64,000 bases of DNA, taken from positions 20,712,440-20,776,439 of the forward strand of contig AP025075.1 of assembly GCA_036186865.1 (NCBI GenBank), in the 5' to 3' direction. This document shows, in pieces, positions 20,581 through 32,300 of this stretch. The DNA is from Eustoma russellianum (taxonomy: Eukaryota > Streptophyta > Magnoliopsida > Gentianales > Gentianaceae). The position numbers were made by a program, and so were the translations under genes. Positions within the stretch are counted from its first letter, which is position 1. Each line of letters begins with the position of its first letter. The notes beneath the pieces were generated by a model. That model was not told the DNA's origin. It saw nothing but the letters and a program-made list of their open reading frames with translations, and did no database searches.

Positions 20581-21843
20581 ATGTCTTCAAGGAGCAAGAA
20601 TACAACCAAGAGGCCAAGATCTACTAGGGGTGGAGGAGAAGGCTCTAGTTCCTCTCAAGGACAACCCTCTCAAGCAAGGATGAAGCAAACAGTGGATTTG
20701 AGTCAAGGGCGAGTTCTTGCCGAACTTAGAAGTGAACTAACCCTCAACAACTTCTCTTGGATCAAAACCAAAGATGCCAAGGAGGCTTTGAAGGAACCTT
20801 TACCCCCGGGGCAAATAAGGTATATTACTCGACATTCTCAAAAGTTATACAATAAATGGGAAGATGATGAAAGAGCAACCATCCCACTCAAGTTGCTTAG
20901 AATTAATGATATTCTAAGCAATGGTGAACTACGCCCTATAATTGAGTGGTTAGATGTTCAAGGGTGGAGAAGTATATGGAATGAAAATGAGATGTCGAAA
21001 ATGTCCACTAGGTATGCTCGCCTATTTTTTGCAAATTTATGGATTGAATACAACAACAATCTCCCTTTAGCTTTACATTCCGTTGTAAATGGACGTCATA
21101 TCAAATTGAAAGTTGAAAAGATTTGCAACTTGATTGGTGTACCCAACGAAGGGTACAATGAGTTTGATGCATGGAAATGGGATACGGCTAGGTGGAAAGT
21201 TTCTGAAGATGAGGTGAAAACTTTCTTAGGCTTTCATCCTAGTAAAAACACCAATGATATGCCTTTGGTTTACCGTACACTTCTTGCCATTGTTACATTT
21301 TGTGTCAATGGCAAATCCGCAAAACTGCCTAGTAACCTCGACTTCTACATAGCATACCGCATAGCTAACCGCGAAAAGGTTAACTTTGGGGATCTTTTTA
21401 TGACAAACGTTGTGGAAGCCGCAACCAAACAAAATTTAGCCCTTCCCTATAGTAACCTGATCTATCGAATGCTTGTGAAGTCGGGTTTTGAAGTGGATGA
21501 CACGGATGTTGACTACATCACCCACAAGGACTTCTATGATAAAGTCAACGTCCAAAAAATACTGAAGTCGAGAAAAGAAGCGATGCGGAGAGAACGAGAA
21601 GAGGAAGAACGAGAAGAAGAAGACATTCCGGATGAGGCACCCATTCCTGAACCGGAGACTCATGCAGAACCAAGTCGCTTGAGCTCAAATGTCCCGGAGC
21701 TCCAAGCTCAAGTTATCAGTCTTCAACAGGAGGTTGGCGAGCTAAAGGGCAAAGTGACGATGCATGAATCAAGATTTGCCAAGTTCAAGGTCAAAATGAA
21801 AGCGTGTATTCCTGGAGTCACGTTTTCGTTAGATGAAGACTAG
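20581..21843 (+). CDS. Sirevirus A ORF3, 420-aa plant retroelement-associated protein
   Basis: An intact frame between pol and the 3' LTR, where Sireviruses such as soybean SIRE1 carry an 'envelope-like' gene. The N-terminus (residues 1-45) is basic and Ser/Gly/Gln-rich. The central part, with MSTRYARLFFANLWIEYNN, VNGRHIKLKVEKICNLIGVP and SNLIYRMLVKSGFEV, resembles the domain often labelled 'putative plant transposon protein' (recognised by eye, not by search). The C-terminus has an acidic/Arg segment (about 330-360) and a coiled-coil-prone stretch (ELQAQVISLQQEVGELKGKV). I see no signal peptide or clear membrane segment, so it is unlikely to be a classical envelope. It is uninterrupted, unlike gag and pol. 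Function unknown. Confidence 0.8.
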   Translation: MSSRSKNTTKRPRSTRGGGEGSSSSQGQPSQARMKQTVDLSQGRVLAELRSELTLNNFSWIKTKDAKEALKEPLPPGQIRYITRHSQKLYNKWEDDERATIPLKLLRINDILSNGELRPIIEWLDVQGWRSIWNENEMSKMSTRYARLFFANLWIEYNNNLPLALHSVVNGRHIKLKVEKICNLIGVPNEGYNEFDAWKWDTARWKVSEDEVKTFLGFHPSKNTNDMPLVYRTLLAIVTFCVNGKSAKLPSNLDFYIAYRIANREKVNFGDLFMTNVVEAATKQNLALPYSNLIYRMLVKSGFEVDDTDVDYITHKDFYDKVNVQKILKSRKEAMRREREEEEREEEDIPDEAPIPEPETHAEPSRLSSNVPELQAQVISLQQEVGELKGKVTMHESRFAKFKVKMKACIPGVTFSLDED

Positions 21844-22110
21844 ACTGTTATTTTTTTATGTTTGCTTCTTGTTCTAGCTTAGTTTGTGTTGAACCTTGAT
21901 GTGCTTTAACTTTAATATTGTTTGATGCTTTCAAAAAGGGGGAGAAAATGACTTAACTTTTGGCTTATTGGCATTGTTGAGTTGTTGGCATGGTTGAGTT
22001 GTTAGCATTCTTGGCATGTTGACTTATTTTTTTTGGCTTACTGGCATGGTTGAGTTGTTAGCAATCTTGGCATGTTGACTTATTGGCTTGTTGGTTATTG
22101 GCATGTTGCT
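21844..22110 (+). repeat. Short imperfect repeats after ORF3
   Basis: Repeated ttggcatgttgacttattggctt / catggttgagttgttagcat phrases between 21958 and 22110 form an imperfect tandem array of about 60-bp units in the untranslated region. Nothing coding is seen. Confidence 0.55.
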
Positions 22111-22389
22111 TAAGTGGCTTATGTGTTAAAATGGTAAAATGCATGATGAGGTTGTTTGATAAAGTAAAATTTTTTTTTGTAAATCGTTGTAAATTGTTGA
22201 TTGGTTGAGGGGGAGCAAACGTAAGGAAAAGTATTTTGATTGGGATTAAATTGATTTTTGTTGAAGATATACAGTGCATATACTTAGGGGGAGATTGATG
22301 TTTTTCAATCTTGAAACATTCAGACAGTTAAAACGAAGCAAAAACATCTTTTGGAATCTTGGTTTTGAAATCATCAAAAAGGGGGAGAT
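21933..22389 (+). other. Multiple polypurine tracts of Sirevirus A
   Basis: Four copies of the motif A(n)GGGGGAG: 21933-21944, 22208-22216, 22286-22295 and 22376-22389. The last directly abuts the 3' LTR and is the functional primer site for plus-strand synthesis. Several copies upstream of the 3' LTR are characteristic of Sireviruses. Confidence 0.8.
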
Positions 22390-23806
22390 TGTAAGATTAT
22401 AAAATGTTTTGATGATATAAAAAAAAGATGTTTTTAAAGAGCTAAGATGAATTTTCACACTTTAAGTTCGAAGCAAATTAAGAAAAACATGTGGAGACGT
22501 AAATCTCTCATAGACCGGATGAAGAACACATCAGCCCCTCAGGTATCACATGGCAAGATCTATGAAAAGCCTGGTAAACGTTTTTAGATCTTAGATCCAC
22601 GTCAAGAGACATGGATCGATCGACGTATAACTGAGAGACATAGATCTCTCAGCATAAGGTATGTCAATCGATCGACGTCTGACTGAGAGACGTCGATCTC
22701 TCAGCCAAAGATACGTCGATCAATCGACGTCTGACTGAGAGACGTCGATCTCTCAGCTAGAGATACGCCGATTGATCGACGTCTGACTGAGAGACGTCGA
22801 TCTCTCAGCCAGACATACGTCGATCGATCGATGTCTGACTGAGAGACGTTGATCTCTCAGCTCTGGCACGTAGATCGATCGACGTCTCCAGAATTCAAAA
22901 TTTTTCAAACGTTGGAACAAAATCCAAGGGAGATTTATGATGTTTTCTCTCTCCAATCTTGCTCAAATTTCTTGTGGACTTTAACCCAACATACTACATG
23001 CTTCCTTGACTATTTTAACCATGTCTAAGATTCTCTAGGGTGGCTATCCAAGATCAAATCACTCCATAGGTTGGCTAAAGACTATTTGGGCACTATCTTG
23101 ACATTTTTGAAGATGAAGACTTGGTGGAGAGCCTCAAAAACGTGGTGAACTTCATCTATAAATAGAGGAGGCTTGGATGAAGCAATAACACACTTTCAAC
23201 ATCATCTAGCTTCATTTTCCATTGTTGTATATTTCTCTCATACTTGTAAATTTGTTTAAAGCTTGTCTAGCTTTTCTTTGATCTTCATTATTGTATATTG
23301 AGAGAAAAAGAGTTCAGCACAAGAGGAACCATAAATATTTGATCTCTTGCTTGTGCTTAGACTTGTGAGAAAGTGTGATCCTTACCATATTTCTTCAACC
23401 CGCTGTGAGAAGTTCTGGAGGGAACTTTTGTTGAAGTTGTGAGGAAGCAAGAAGTTGTTCTTGCTAATAGCTGTAGTTGTTGTGGTTGCACAAGTGTGTT
23501 TTGTGCAAGAAGTTGCTGTTGTTGTGTCTTACACTAAAGTGTTAGTGTAAGTGTTGCTGTGGTTGTTATTATTGTTCATAATAAGAAGAGTAGTTGTTGA
23601 AAATCCACTTTGGAAACAAAGTGGTAGTGGAGTAGAATCATTTACGATTCGAAACACTATATATCCGGTGTACTCATTCACTACTTCTCATCTCCCATTC
23701 TTGCTCTGATTTTGAATATCTTTTTGAGTTGAGCAAACGAGAAAATTCCGCAAAATAGCCAAACACTCTATTCACCCCCCCTCTAGAGTGTATTTCGGAC
23801 CTAACA
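22390..23806 (+). repeat. 3' LTR of Sirevirus A
   Basis: Matches 13899-15366 with few substitutions and one fewer 52-bp unit. TATA box at 23156-23165. It ends CCTAACA, followed by the TSD attac (23807-23811). Confidence 0.93.
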
Positions 23807-23811
23807 ATTAC

Positions 23812-24451
23812 TAGGCCTGATATTTCTTTCAGCATCCAACAACTCAGTCAGTTTTTAAATTGTCTCACAGTTAATCATTTCAAGGCTGCCCATAGAGTCC
23901 TAAGATACCTTAAGGGAACAGTTGGCCAAGGACTTTTACTGCCCAGTACAGGTGATATGAAGTTGAGAGCGTTTGTGGACTCTGACTGGGCTGGATGTAG
24001 AAACCAGGAGGTCTATTCCTGGGTATTATGTGTTTTTAAGGGAAGCATTGGTTTCTTGGAAAGCAAAGAAACAAACCACAGTTTCACAGTCCTCAGCAGA
24101 AGCAAAGTACAGAGCTATGGCATCTGCAGTGTGTGAGATTCAATGGTTGCTCTACTTGAGTAAGGATTTGGGACTGGAAAATCAAGAACCTGTTGAGATG
24201 TTTTGTGACAGTAAAAGTGCTCTGTATATAGCAGAAAATTCAGTGTTTCATGAGCGCACAAAGCACATAGAGATTGATTATAACATTGTTAGGGAAAAGG
24301 TTCAGAGTAAAATAGTGAAGTTGATGCCAGTAAGAACTCAGTTCCAACTTGCTGACCTATTCACCAAAGCCTTTGACAGTAGACGTCTGACTGAGCTATT
24401 GAAGAAGCTTGGAGTTTCTAACATCTATGGCAAGCAAGGCTTGAGGGGGGG
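23812..24451 (+). pseudogene. copia-A RNase H fragment, copy 2
   Basis: Continuation of the RT fragment at 13428-13898 after the Sirevirus A insertion. It begins RPDISFSIQQLSQFLNC, then DSDWAGC, a frameshift, TRRSIPGYYVFLREALVSWK, EAKYRAMASAVCEIQW, a segment absent from copy 1 (LSKDLGLENQEPVEMFCDSK), HERTKHIEIDYNIVRE and LADLFTKAF. It ends at a GGGGGGG polypurine tract. The frameshift is shared with copy 1. Confidence 0.87.
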
Positions 24452-24959
24452 TGTTGAAGATATGAGCAGTCTGATAAGAGGAAGAGAAGGTGACACCTTG
24501 TCGAAGGAAATGGAAGATGTTGGTGGAGAATGCAGCAATCAGGGAAAGATTTTGTTTGGATCGCCAAGTGAGAGGTTTAATCCACGGTATGAGTTGGTTG
24601 CGAGGGATGTTGAACATCCTGAGATGAAGATCACGTGATCAAACAATGAGAAAACGTGTTGATGCAGAAGAAGGCTGGAGGAGGAAGAAGCTAGACGGGA
24701 AGATTGAAATAAAGAGCGAATTTATTATTTTGCCCTTATGATTTAAACTGCGCTGAAGTTAGTTATAGGAACTTTCTTGTAATTTCGCTATTTCAGTTAA
24801 CTTTCTCTCCTCCTCCTGTGTATAAGTTCGTTCGATGAAATGTGGTTAATCAATAAGAATTTTGGAGCAGTTACTCCAACCATTTTGCTCTCCCATTCTT
24901 TCTCTCTTGCGAGCTATTTCTGTTCTTCGACTCTCATCTTCCCTTCTGATCAAATTACA
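24452..24959 (+). repeat. 3' LTR of copia-A, copy 2
   Basis: 508 bp, starting TGTTGAAGATATGAG after the polypurine tract and ending AAATTACA. It is about 96% identical by eye to 577-1084. Confidence 0.65.
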
Positions 24960-25745
24960 TTTTGTAATCAGTTGACGTCGTAGCTATTTGCACCTTGGCT
25001 GTGCTTCTTGATTGTTCTGAGTATTGAATTTTCGCAATAATTGTGGTCATTATGTTTAAGATCCGGTTCAATATATTTGAGAAGATAAAAATGCATCTAC
25101 ACCTTAAAAAATCGAAGCACATTTTGTTCTTCTTTCTTTTCCAAAGGCACCCTATACCAGCGTACAAGTAACACCGTAGTTCGGCGTATATGGCATGTAG
25201 GTTAGTATACATGGCACCACGTTGTTCTCTAAGATCCCGTTAAACTTATTGACTTTTATTGTCATCTAGCAATATGTCTTTTCATGCCATCGAATGTCTT
25301 TTTTTATGCTTAGTTGTTGATCTATATAGCTGATCCCTCCATGAAAACATACTAGTCATTTCCAACTTATAAAATCCGAACTGTAGTTGGTTTCTTTCAG
25401 AGCATTTGATTTTAATGGGGTTTTAATGCAACTAATTTAATAGTGGTGTATATATATTATAGAGTGTGGTATATCTACTAAAACCATACTAATAAAAAAT
25501 TCTAATTTCCCAAATATCATATTCTTCAAAGATATATAAAACAAAATCGAAGCAGAACATGTGTTGCTCTAGCATAAAAGCAAACGCGTTACTTAAGAAT
25601 ATGAAGCCAGATTGAAAAAATTTTATGCATGAACATGATATGAATCTGAAATATTTCAGAGGAGAGTCATGTTTTGATGATTTAAATATAGCAGAAATGA
25701 AAACATGCAAATTGTTGAGCTTGGTCAAGTCAAAAACCTTGAACC
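24960..25745 (+). other. Unrecognised flank, second copy
   Basis: Duplicate of 1085-1868, including segment X (25167-25346). No gene seen. Confidence 0.6.
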
Positions 25746-26920
25746 TGATGAGCTCCAACAATAAAATTGATGAGTCACTTCAAAGGGTCTACCCTTGTCG
25801 AACCTATGCTTTAGATTTATACATGATTATTCGATGTTTACATGTCACAAACAAGATGTAAGGATCGGTGGGAAAGACTGGATAATCATTGCATGCATGG
25901 TGATGTTTTTTTGTGGTTTTATGTAATCATTTGTGTGTTTTCTAGTTTAGGGGCATTTTCGTCATTTCCGTTATTGTTAGGTATTTCACTTGCATGACAT
26001 ACATTTTATTTGTCCTTGATGAGAATAATGCTTCGTGGTGTCTTTATGTTTGTAGGAAGCTTGATTGAAGAAGGCATTGCATTGCAGAAGGCGTTAGGCA
26101 AGAATGGATGATGATCGGACCAAACTTCAACCAATCATAACTCCTTCATTTCAACTCACAATGGTATCAATATTGGGTTTATATTCAAGGTCTCAAAGAT
26201 TTTTACGGCATTGATGAAGATGTCAAAGGTCAATTATGAGTGTACAAGTCTCTACAATGCATTAAAGAATCAAGAATCAAAAGAGGGTCAAAAGGCTCTC
26301 GAGGTTCCTACATTTTAGAGAATCATCCTTATATTTTAGGAACTCAATTTTTTATCAAATTCCAAGCTTACAAGCACATTATGGCTGCCCACCTTACTAA
26401 TTAGGAAATTAGGATATTATTATTTCATGTTTTTTAAATTACCTAACATGTGAAGTTGTAACTTTGGAGTTTTCCATATAGTTGGAGTTGTAGTTTAGGA
26501 CTTTTCCATTTAGTTGGTATTGTGAGTTAGGTTTCTTCCATTTAGTTCTTAGGTTTGTTTACCTATATAAAGGGCCCTTTGCCGAGTTTTGTAACACACG
26601 TCAACACATCTGCTCTTCAATAAAAATTCAGTTTTTTGCTCTCTTAAGACCAGTGTCCTTGAGTTGTTTCTTGGATTTCATAAAATCAAGGTCAGGACCC
26701 TTAAGAGTTTGAGCAAAATTTAAGGTGGTAATTGTCAAGCCCAAAGAAAAGAACGTCTTAGAGGACAAATTGTTTGCCAAGATCAACGTTAGTCCCATTG
26801 TGGAGGTGTTGCTCAGTCGACGTGAATTTGAATGAAGCAAGGAGGAAGTTTATCCCTTTGTGCTAACCCTTGAAGGTGAAGTTTTGAAGGAAAATATCCG
26901 AGCTTGCCTAATGATTCACA
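25746..26920 (+). repeat. Element E LTR, copy 2
   Basis: Duplicate of 1869-3034 with small indels. It has the same TATA region and ends ATTCACA before a better preserved primer-site-like sequence (agtgtcagagccaagg, from about 26928). Confidence 0.55.
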
Positions 26921-27417
26921 TCAATTTAGTGTCAGAGCCAAGGTCTTCCTTCTAAACTTTATATATTTCATTCTTTGCATCTATTTATTCCAAAAAATTC
27001 TGTTTTCTTATCCACTTCCTTCATCACTATACGTCCCACCTATATACAAAAAAACCGATGTAAAAGGAAAATTTGAGGGCTTTACGCACATTACAAATCC
27101 TTAAAGTTGTGATCTTTTGTTAGTGTTTGACATTGCTATCGTCAAAATAAAATCTTGCATGTTTCTTGACTGATTTTTTCAAATTTCGACAAAATGGGTT
27201 TCGCTTTGTTAGTGCTTAATTCAGCCACATTAAAAAAAAGCTTGCTACTTTGCTTAAAAAGCAACCTTCTTAACGTGTATTTCCTGTTGTTATGAAGCTT
27301 TTATGTAATCTTTGATTTTTGTGTGTTTAACTTTCTTGTGTTTGATTAAAAGTTTGATGTTTAGTTGTGTGTCTTATGCTCATCTTGGTTCTTGGATTAA
27401 AGGTCAAACCCTACACT
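26921..27417 (+). mobile_element. Element E interior fragment, copy 2
   Basis: Matches 3035-3534. It stops abruptly at accctacacttt, where LINE sequence begins. Non-coding. Confidence 0.6.
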
Positions 27418-28615
27418 TTGAAAGAAGTATAGAAAGAAACTGCTTCTGACATATTATCTTGGGGCGTGGTATATTGAGCCCCAGAAGAGGATCGGATTTG
27501 CTGAATCCGTAGCTGTATCCTTCGCCCTTTGACAATAGAGTGAAAATAACGTGTATTGGCATCCCCCTCTTTTAGCCATTTTACCCGCGCTTTCTGCTTC
27601 CGGTAATGTAACTCATATTTGGATGCTTGAATATATTCAGCCCGTGCCCGATTGTATGCTGAATGCGTCTCAGCCGTTGGTGTCTCATCCCAAACACGTT
27701 CCGCAGCATTCAAGGTAGCCTCAGCTTGTATGACATTGGTAAATATATTGCCAAAGATTTCTTTATTCCAGCGCTGAATGTCCCGTTTCAGAGAAAGCAA
27801 TTTGGTGTAAAAACCATACATACCTCCCGTTGTGGGATATAAAGATCAAGCATTCTGCATGTATGAATAGAAATCCGGATGTAATAACTAGGAATCTAGA
27901 AAGCAAAAAGAGCGGCGACCCCGACCATAGGCAAGCGGCAAGTGAATAATAACAGAGTATGATCCGAGCAGACACGCGGTAGATGCGTAAGCTGCATGTT
28001 CTCAAATACGTCCTGGAAAGAAGAGTTCACAAAAAGCCAATCCAAACGTCGGCGAACACGGCCTAAACCACGGCCATCAATCCATGTAAATCTGGGTCCA
28101 ATAAAAGGTGGCGACATAAGAGAGCAAAATTCAATACAGTCATTAAAATCTTGCAAGACAAATAAAGAGGGGTGCGAGCGACCGCTACGATCATCCAGCG
28201 TCCGAAATGTATTAAAATCTCCTGCGACAAGCCATGGCAATGTAGAATCCCTATGAAAGTCACGTAATGAGTTCCACAGAGGACGACGTAACAGTGACGT
28301 ATGTTTAGCATAGATTACCGAAATTACAAAAACAAACTGTATAGGACGATAGAGCAATGTAAAATGAACCACTTGTTCCTGATCCTGTGTAGAAAGCAAT
28401 TGAATTTCTAAGTGTCGCCAAAAAAACCAAATACGTTCAGGCTGTGATGCAAAATAATGGGAAAAACCAAGGTCTAATCCAAAACTCGCAATGCGTGTGT
28501 TATGATGTTTCGGTTCTAGAATAGCTAATAAATGTAGTCGATGTTCACGGATTAAAAGATGTAATCTAGGAAGAGAAGCACGGATGCCTCTTATATTCCA
28601 TATTAATACATTCAT
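27418..28615 (-). pseudogene. LINE ORF2, endonuclease half
   Basis: The apurinic-type endonuclease that nicks the target. The start at 28615 is MNVLIWNIRGI. Catalytic motifs are seen in order: LAILEPKHHN (Glu), VAGDFN (Asp and Asn), FTWIDGRG, RRLDWLFVN and CSDHTLL (the final Asp-His). The frame ends near 27896 and resumes in other frames (27821-27418: KLLSLKRDIQRWNKEIFGNI, KWLKEGDANTRYFHS), so two frameshifts separate it from the RT. It starts 146 bp after ORF1. Confidence 0.85.
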
Positions 28616-28761
28616 TGAGAAACAGTTGAGGCACTTCCTTGCAAGGCACGTGAAGCACTGCGTGTCAGAATAGTAGACGGCGGTAGAGGCGGAAGATCTT
28701 TCTTAGTCCGGCGTTTACGGCGAGGTACAACCGGGATAAATTCAGCTTCCTCATTGGTCTC

Positions 28762-29852
28762 CTATAATCTTGATATCAAGACCTCGACCTCGGGTGATGG
28801 GGGGATTAATTGCATGCGACGCACTACATCCTCAGAAACTTGATGTAAGTCTGCCAGCTCTATAGGTAATTCGGTGTCGGAGGAATGACCCAAATCATCC
28901 AAAGCCGATGTATTATTTAGCGGTTGTTCTGCTGCGTCACAAAAGACGTCTACATGAATAGCATTATCATTGTCAGGATCAATTGTGCCCTGATCACTTA
29001 GGGGATCCAGCGACACAGTAGGTTGAGGCTGCAAAGAGGGTATCTCAGCAGGCTGCTCCGCTGCAGGGCGGTTCTTGACTGGTGTCCATCGTTTGGCTGG
29101 TGGACGGGACGGAGGTGGCGGCGGCAGTGGGGAATAGTAGAAGGATTTTTTGCAGGACATAATCCTGTAGCATGTCCAAGTCGACGACAGACTGTACAAA
29201 ACTGCGGAAGGTCCTCATAAACCACTGTCTGCAAAATAAAACGATTTTTTGCCTGCAAATATATCTTTTGTGGCAACTCTTGAGAAACATCAATTTCTAC
29301 ACATACTCTTGCAACCGATGGCCGGAGACCCTCAGTAGTCGCTACATCGAGCTTGATAGGAGAGCCAATGGGACGGACAATTTCAAATAAAGCCTCACGA
29401 CAATAGAGACGGACGGGTAGCCCAGGGAATGCGATCCAGACAAGAACAATAGGGGCATCAGCTGTTGGATCAAAATCCACAGTCCATTTGGTTATTCGCA
29501 TATGACAGCCAGATATATGCCATGATCGTCGATAGAAACAGCATAAATAATCGGCCTCATTTTGGAAATTCAGCAGTATGTGTGTTTGATTAATTAGTGT
29601 GATGCGAAGATCATGGTGAAATCTGATTTTCTCAAAAACATCCCAGATGACTTTCAAAGGAGGACGACCATACCAAAAAGTTCCCACTAAAGAATATTTG
29701 AATAGAGCGGCTAGGGCATCAATTTCAGAATCAAGGAAAGAGATCATTGGAATACCTTTATAACGCGATACGGTTTTTGGCGCAATGGTGATTTGCTGTG
29801 AGTTCGCTGCACCAGAAACGACCGCCGCAAAAGATGGCGACGGCGTGGTCAT
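28762..29852 (-). pseudogene. LINE ORF1, RNA-binding protein with zinc knuckle
   Basis: The nucleic-acid chaperone of plant L1 elements. It starts MTTPSPSFAAVVSG at 29852. The DUF4283-like region includes SWHISGCHMRITKW and VLVWIAFPGLPVRLY; a CCHC knuckle (CTVCRRLGHATGLC) lies near residues 225-240. A frameshift at about 29140-29200 moves the proline-rich tail (PLPPPPPSRPP) into another frame, which ends at 28762. Confidence 0.8.
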
Positions 29853-31718
29853 TGCGATGGATAATATCGGAAACAGATATTAGATAGCGCTGGAATTCTG
29901 TATCAGAAGAATGCAGTGATGGATGGTACAACAGGAATGCAGGGCCGGCGGTGAACCAGGAAGTGAATGGCGGCGGCAGCGATCGCTGCTAGCCGCTGAT
30001 CGCCAGAGTCATATTCCGTCTTCTAACATATATATATTATCAGGTATATGTATATATATGCATGTACATAAAAAGGTATATATATATATATAATATATGT
30101 ACATATAAGCGTGTATATATATAGTAGGTATATGTATATATGCGGGTACATGGAAGGTATGCATATGCACAATATGCAAATTGCACATCTTAATATATAC
30201 ATATACTATTCTTGGAATAGAAACAAAATAAGAAAGCCAAGGTAGGATATCTTGGAAAATAATAAAATAAAGAGAAGAGCAATAAACATGAACTACAAGG
30301 TGGGAGAAATAACAAAACATGCCCTAAAGGCCCCAAAATTTCTGCCAAGGCATGGAGATCTCTAGAATTCTCTAGCCACTTCTATTAGTTAAAATAATTA
30401 CTTAAAATATATCATATAATTAAGATAAAAATGGGCATGCAAGACAAAAGCGACCATTTCACAAACCCAAGACTCTTTTTCAACTTTTCATAAAGCTTGT
30501 TCCCTCCTTCCCCTCCTCATGAACCGGCCACTCTTTCCGCTCACCCCATAGATTGTTTTATCTTGCAAGACCACTCATTTCATTTCCATTTTAAACACTT
30601 TCTCAAGAAGCTTTCAAGCCAACACTTAAGCAACTCTTCCATATCCCTCCACATACTCAACTTTCGGCCATCTCCTTGAGTTAGGAGGCTCACTTCAACC
30701 ATCATTCAAGCTCAAAAGACATCTAGATAAGCTTTGTTCCGAACTTCTTAAGTGGGTTCCTTATGTTTTAAAGAATGAAACTCATTTGGTTACCTCTCCT
30801 AACAACCAAAAGCCGTGGCCTTTAGGCTCAATGGGTGCAAGGTCTTTAACCTCCTAAGTGGTGCAAGCTCTTGCTAGGAAAGCTCCATTCAAAATCTCAA
30901 TTTGGTAAGAATGTCCAACTTCAAAATAGCCCTATTTTCATTATGAGAATAATGACTAACATTCTCCTTTTCTTCCTTATCCCAACCGCATGCTCAAGAG
31001 TGAAGGAGGAGAGAGATTTCAACTCACCTCATTTCATAACCAAGCTAAGACAAAAGCTTTAGCTTGAAGAGGCAAGTATACACTAATCTCTCATGATTTA
31101 TTTAAATAATTAGTAGCTTGAATGGTTAGAAGTTCCTAAGGTATGATCTTTAGTTAAATATCTGAAGTTCAAGATTGCATCTTAGTGATTTCCTAAGGAA
31201 AATGCCTTGCATGTGGTTTATTCTCTCAAAGATGGAAACTTTTCCTACATGCAACATGGTATGAGGCTGTTTTAGGATGGATTAAGGTGCATCTAAGTGA
31301 GTCTAGGCAAGATTAATTCTTGGTTGAAACTTGAGTGGTACTAGGAAAGCATGCATGTAATAGATGTGAGTTTTTATGAGGTTGTTTGTAAGTTTCGCCT
31401 AAAATGACTCTTGAATGTGTTGCATGTTTAAATATATGTTGTAAAGAGTGTTTAAGGCACTATATATGTTTCGGCCTAAAGGATGAAAAGGAGGGTGAGC
31501 TTTGACCCCAAGGAAGAACATTTGTTTGAGCATATATGATGCGTGTTTGTGTACAATCTACAGACTGTTTGGTATGATGCAAAAAGTAACTTTATAAAAA
31601 GCATGGGATCTGGATATTCATGATACAAGGGGGTGTATGTGTTAACCAATAAGCTATTTCATAAGAGCAAGGGAAATAGTGGACATTTGACTTGAATAAA
31701 TGACAAAAAAGACAACCA

Positions 31719-32300
31719 CTGGAACTGGGCAGAATTGAGCAACGTTTTTAATAGCTTAAAAGTGGATCTTGTAGACCTTCAATAAGGCTGATTTTTGGTA
31801 CAAAGCTATCCATATGTGTGTAGCAAATATGAGAGTTGGAATTTTGATAAAATAAGCTACGGATGATGTTTAATAAAATATTTGGTAGAACTGCTCAGAT
31901 TCGAAATTCTGGGACTTGGCAGAACAGTATAACGTTTTGAGTGGCTTAAGAATGGATCTTGTAGATGTCCTATAAAGCTGATTTTTGGTATGGTAACAAC
32001 CTTAGGTGTTTAGTAAATATGAAAATTAGAATTTTAATAAAATGAGTTATGAATTATTTTTAAGGAATTAATTGGTAAAACTGCTCCAGCTGAAATCACT
32101 GGAACAGGGCAGAAATAAGTAACGTGTTGTTTGGCTCACAAATTGACCTTAGGAATATGAAAATGGGCTAATGTTTTGTAGGATGTTAGTTTAACATGTT
32201 TATGACATGTGTGAGTTGGAATGTTGGAAAAAGAAGTCATGGTTTTGCCACAATTGAATGTTTAGTAAAATGGATCAGTCCAGTTTCAGCACATGACTCA
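31719..32300 (+). repeat. 190-bp degenerate tandem repeats in the LTR of C
   Basis: Units begin at CTGGAACTGGGCAG-like motifs at 31719, 31909 and 32099, with a weaker one at about 32280. Each contains aacgtttt, a 'cttaaaa-tggatctt' phrase, gctgattttt and a gagttggaatttt-ataaaa phrase. They recur in the 3' LTR from about 36371 and as homologous units in the D LTR. Confidence 0.7.

Larger units (their letters stand above)
13899..23806 (+). mobile_element. Sirevirus A, near-complete Ty1/copia element with extra ORF
   Basis: A 9.9-kb element with LTRs of 1468 and 1417 bp that are nearly identical by eye, a perfect TSD attac (13894-13898, 23807-23811), a Met-tRNA primer-binding site, gag, PR-IN-RT-RH, a third ORF after pol and a polypurine tract. 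Size, gag with a coiled coil, repeated polypurine motifs, LTR palindromes and an ORF downstream of pol fit the Sirevirus genus. Its insertion site is seen empty at 1-10. The LTR length difference is one 52-bp repeat unit. It is the youngest insertion in the nest. Confidence 0.92.
27418..30028 (-). mobile_element. L1-type LINE, 5' half
   Basis: The 5' half of the same minus-strand LINE: 5' UTR (30028-29853), ORF1, ORF2 endonuclease and the linker to RT. It is bounded on the right by the second target copy (30029-30047, tatatatattatcaggtat), which matches 9577-9595 with one mismatch, so the LINE was full length (about 5.9 kb) before being split. Confidence 0.82.

Noticed and set aside
20581..21843. 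ORF3 as a classical envelope glycoprotein
   Set aside because: No signal peptide, transmembrane segment or clear cleavage site is visible; the content is basic N-terminus, globular middle and coiled-coil tail.
24452..24638. Extension of the copia-A RNase H frame by about 60 codons
   Set aside because: The extension lies beyond the polypurine tract inside the LTR, so it is not protein-coding sequence of the element.
30497..31062. Small open frames in the C LTR as host genes
   Set aside because: They lie in LTR sequence, have no conserved domain and no matching frame in the D LTR.
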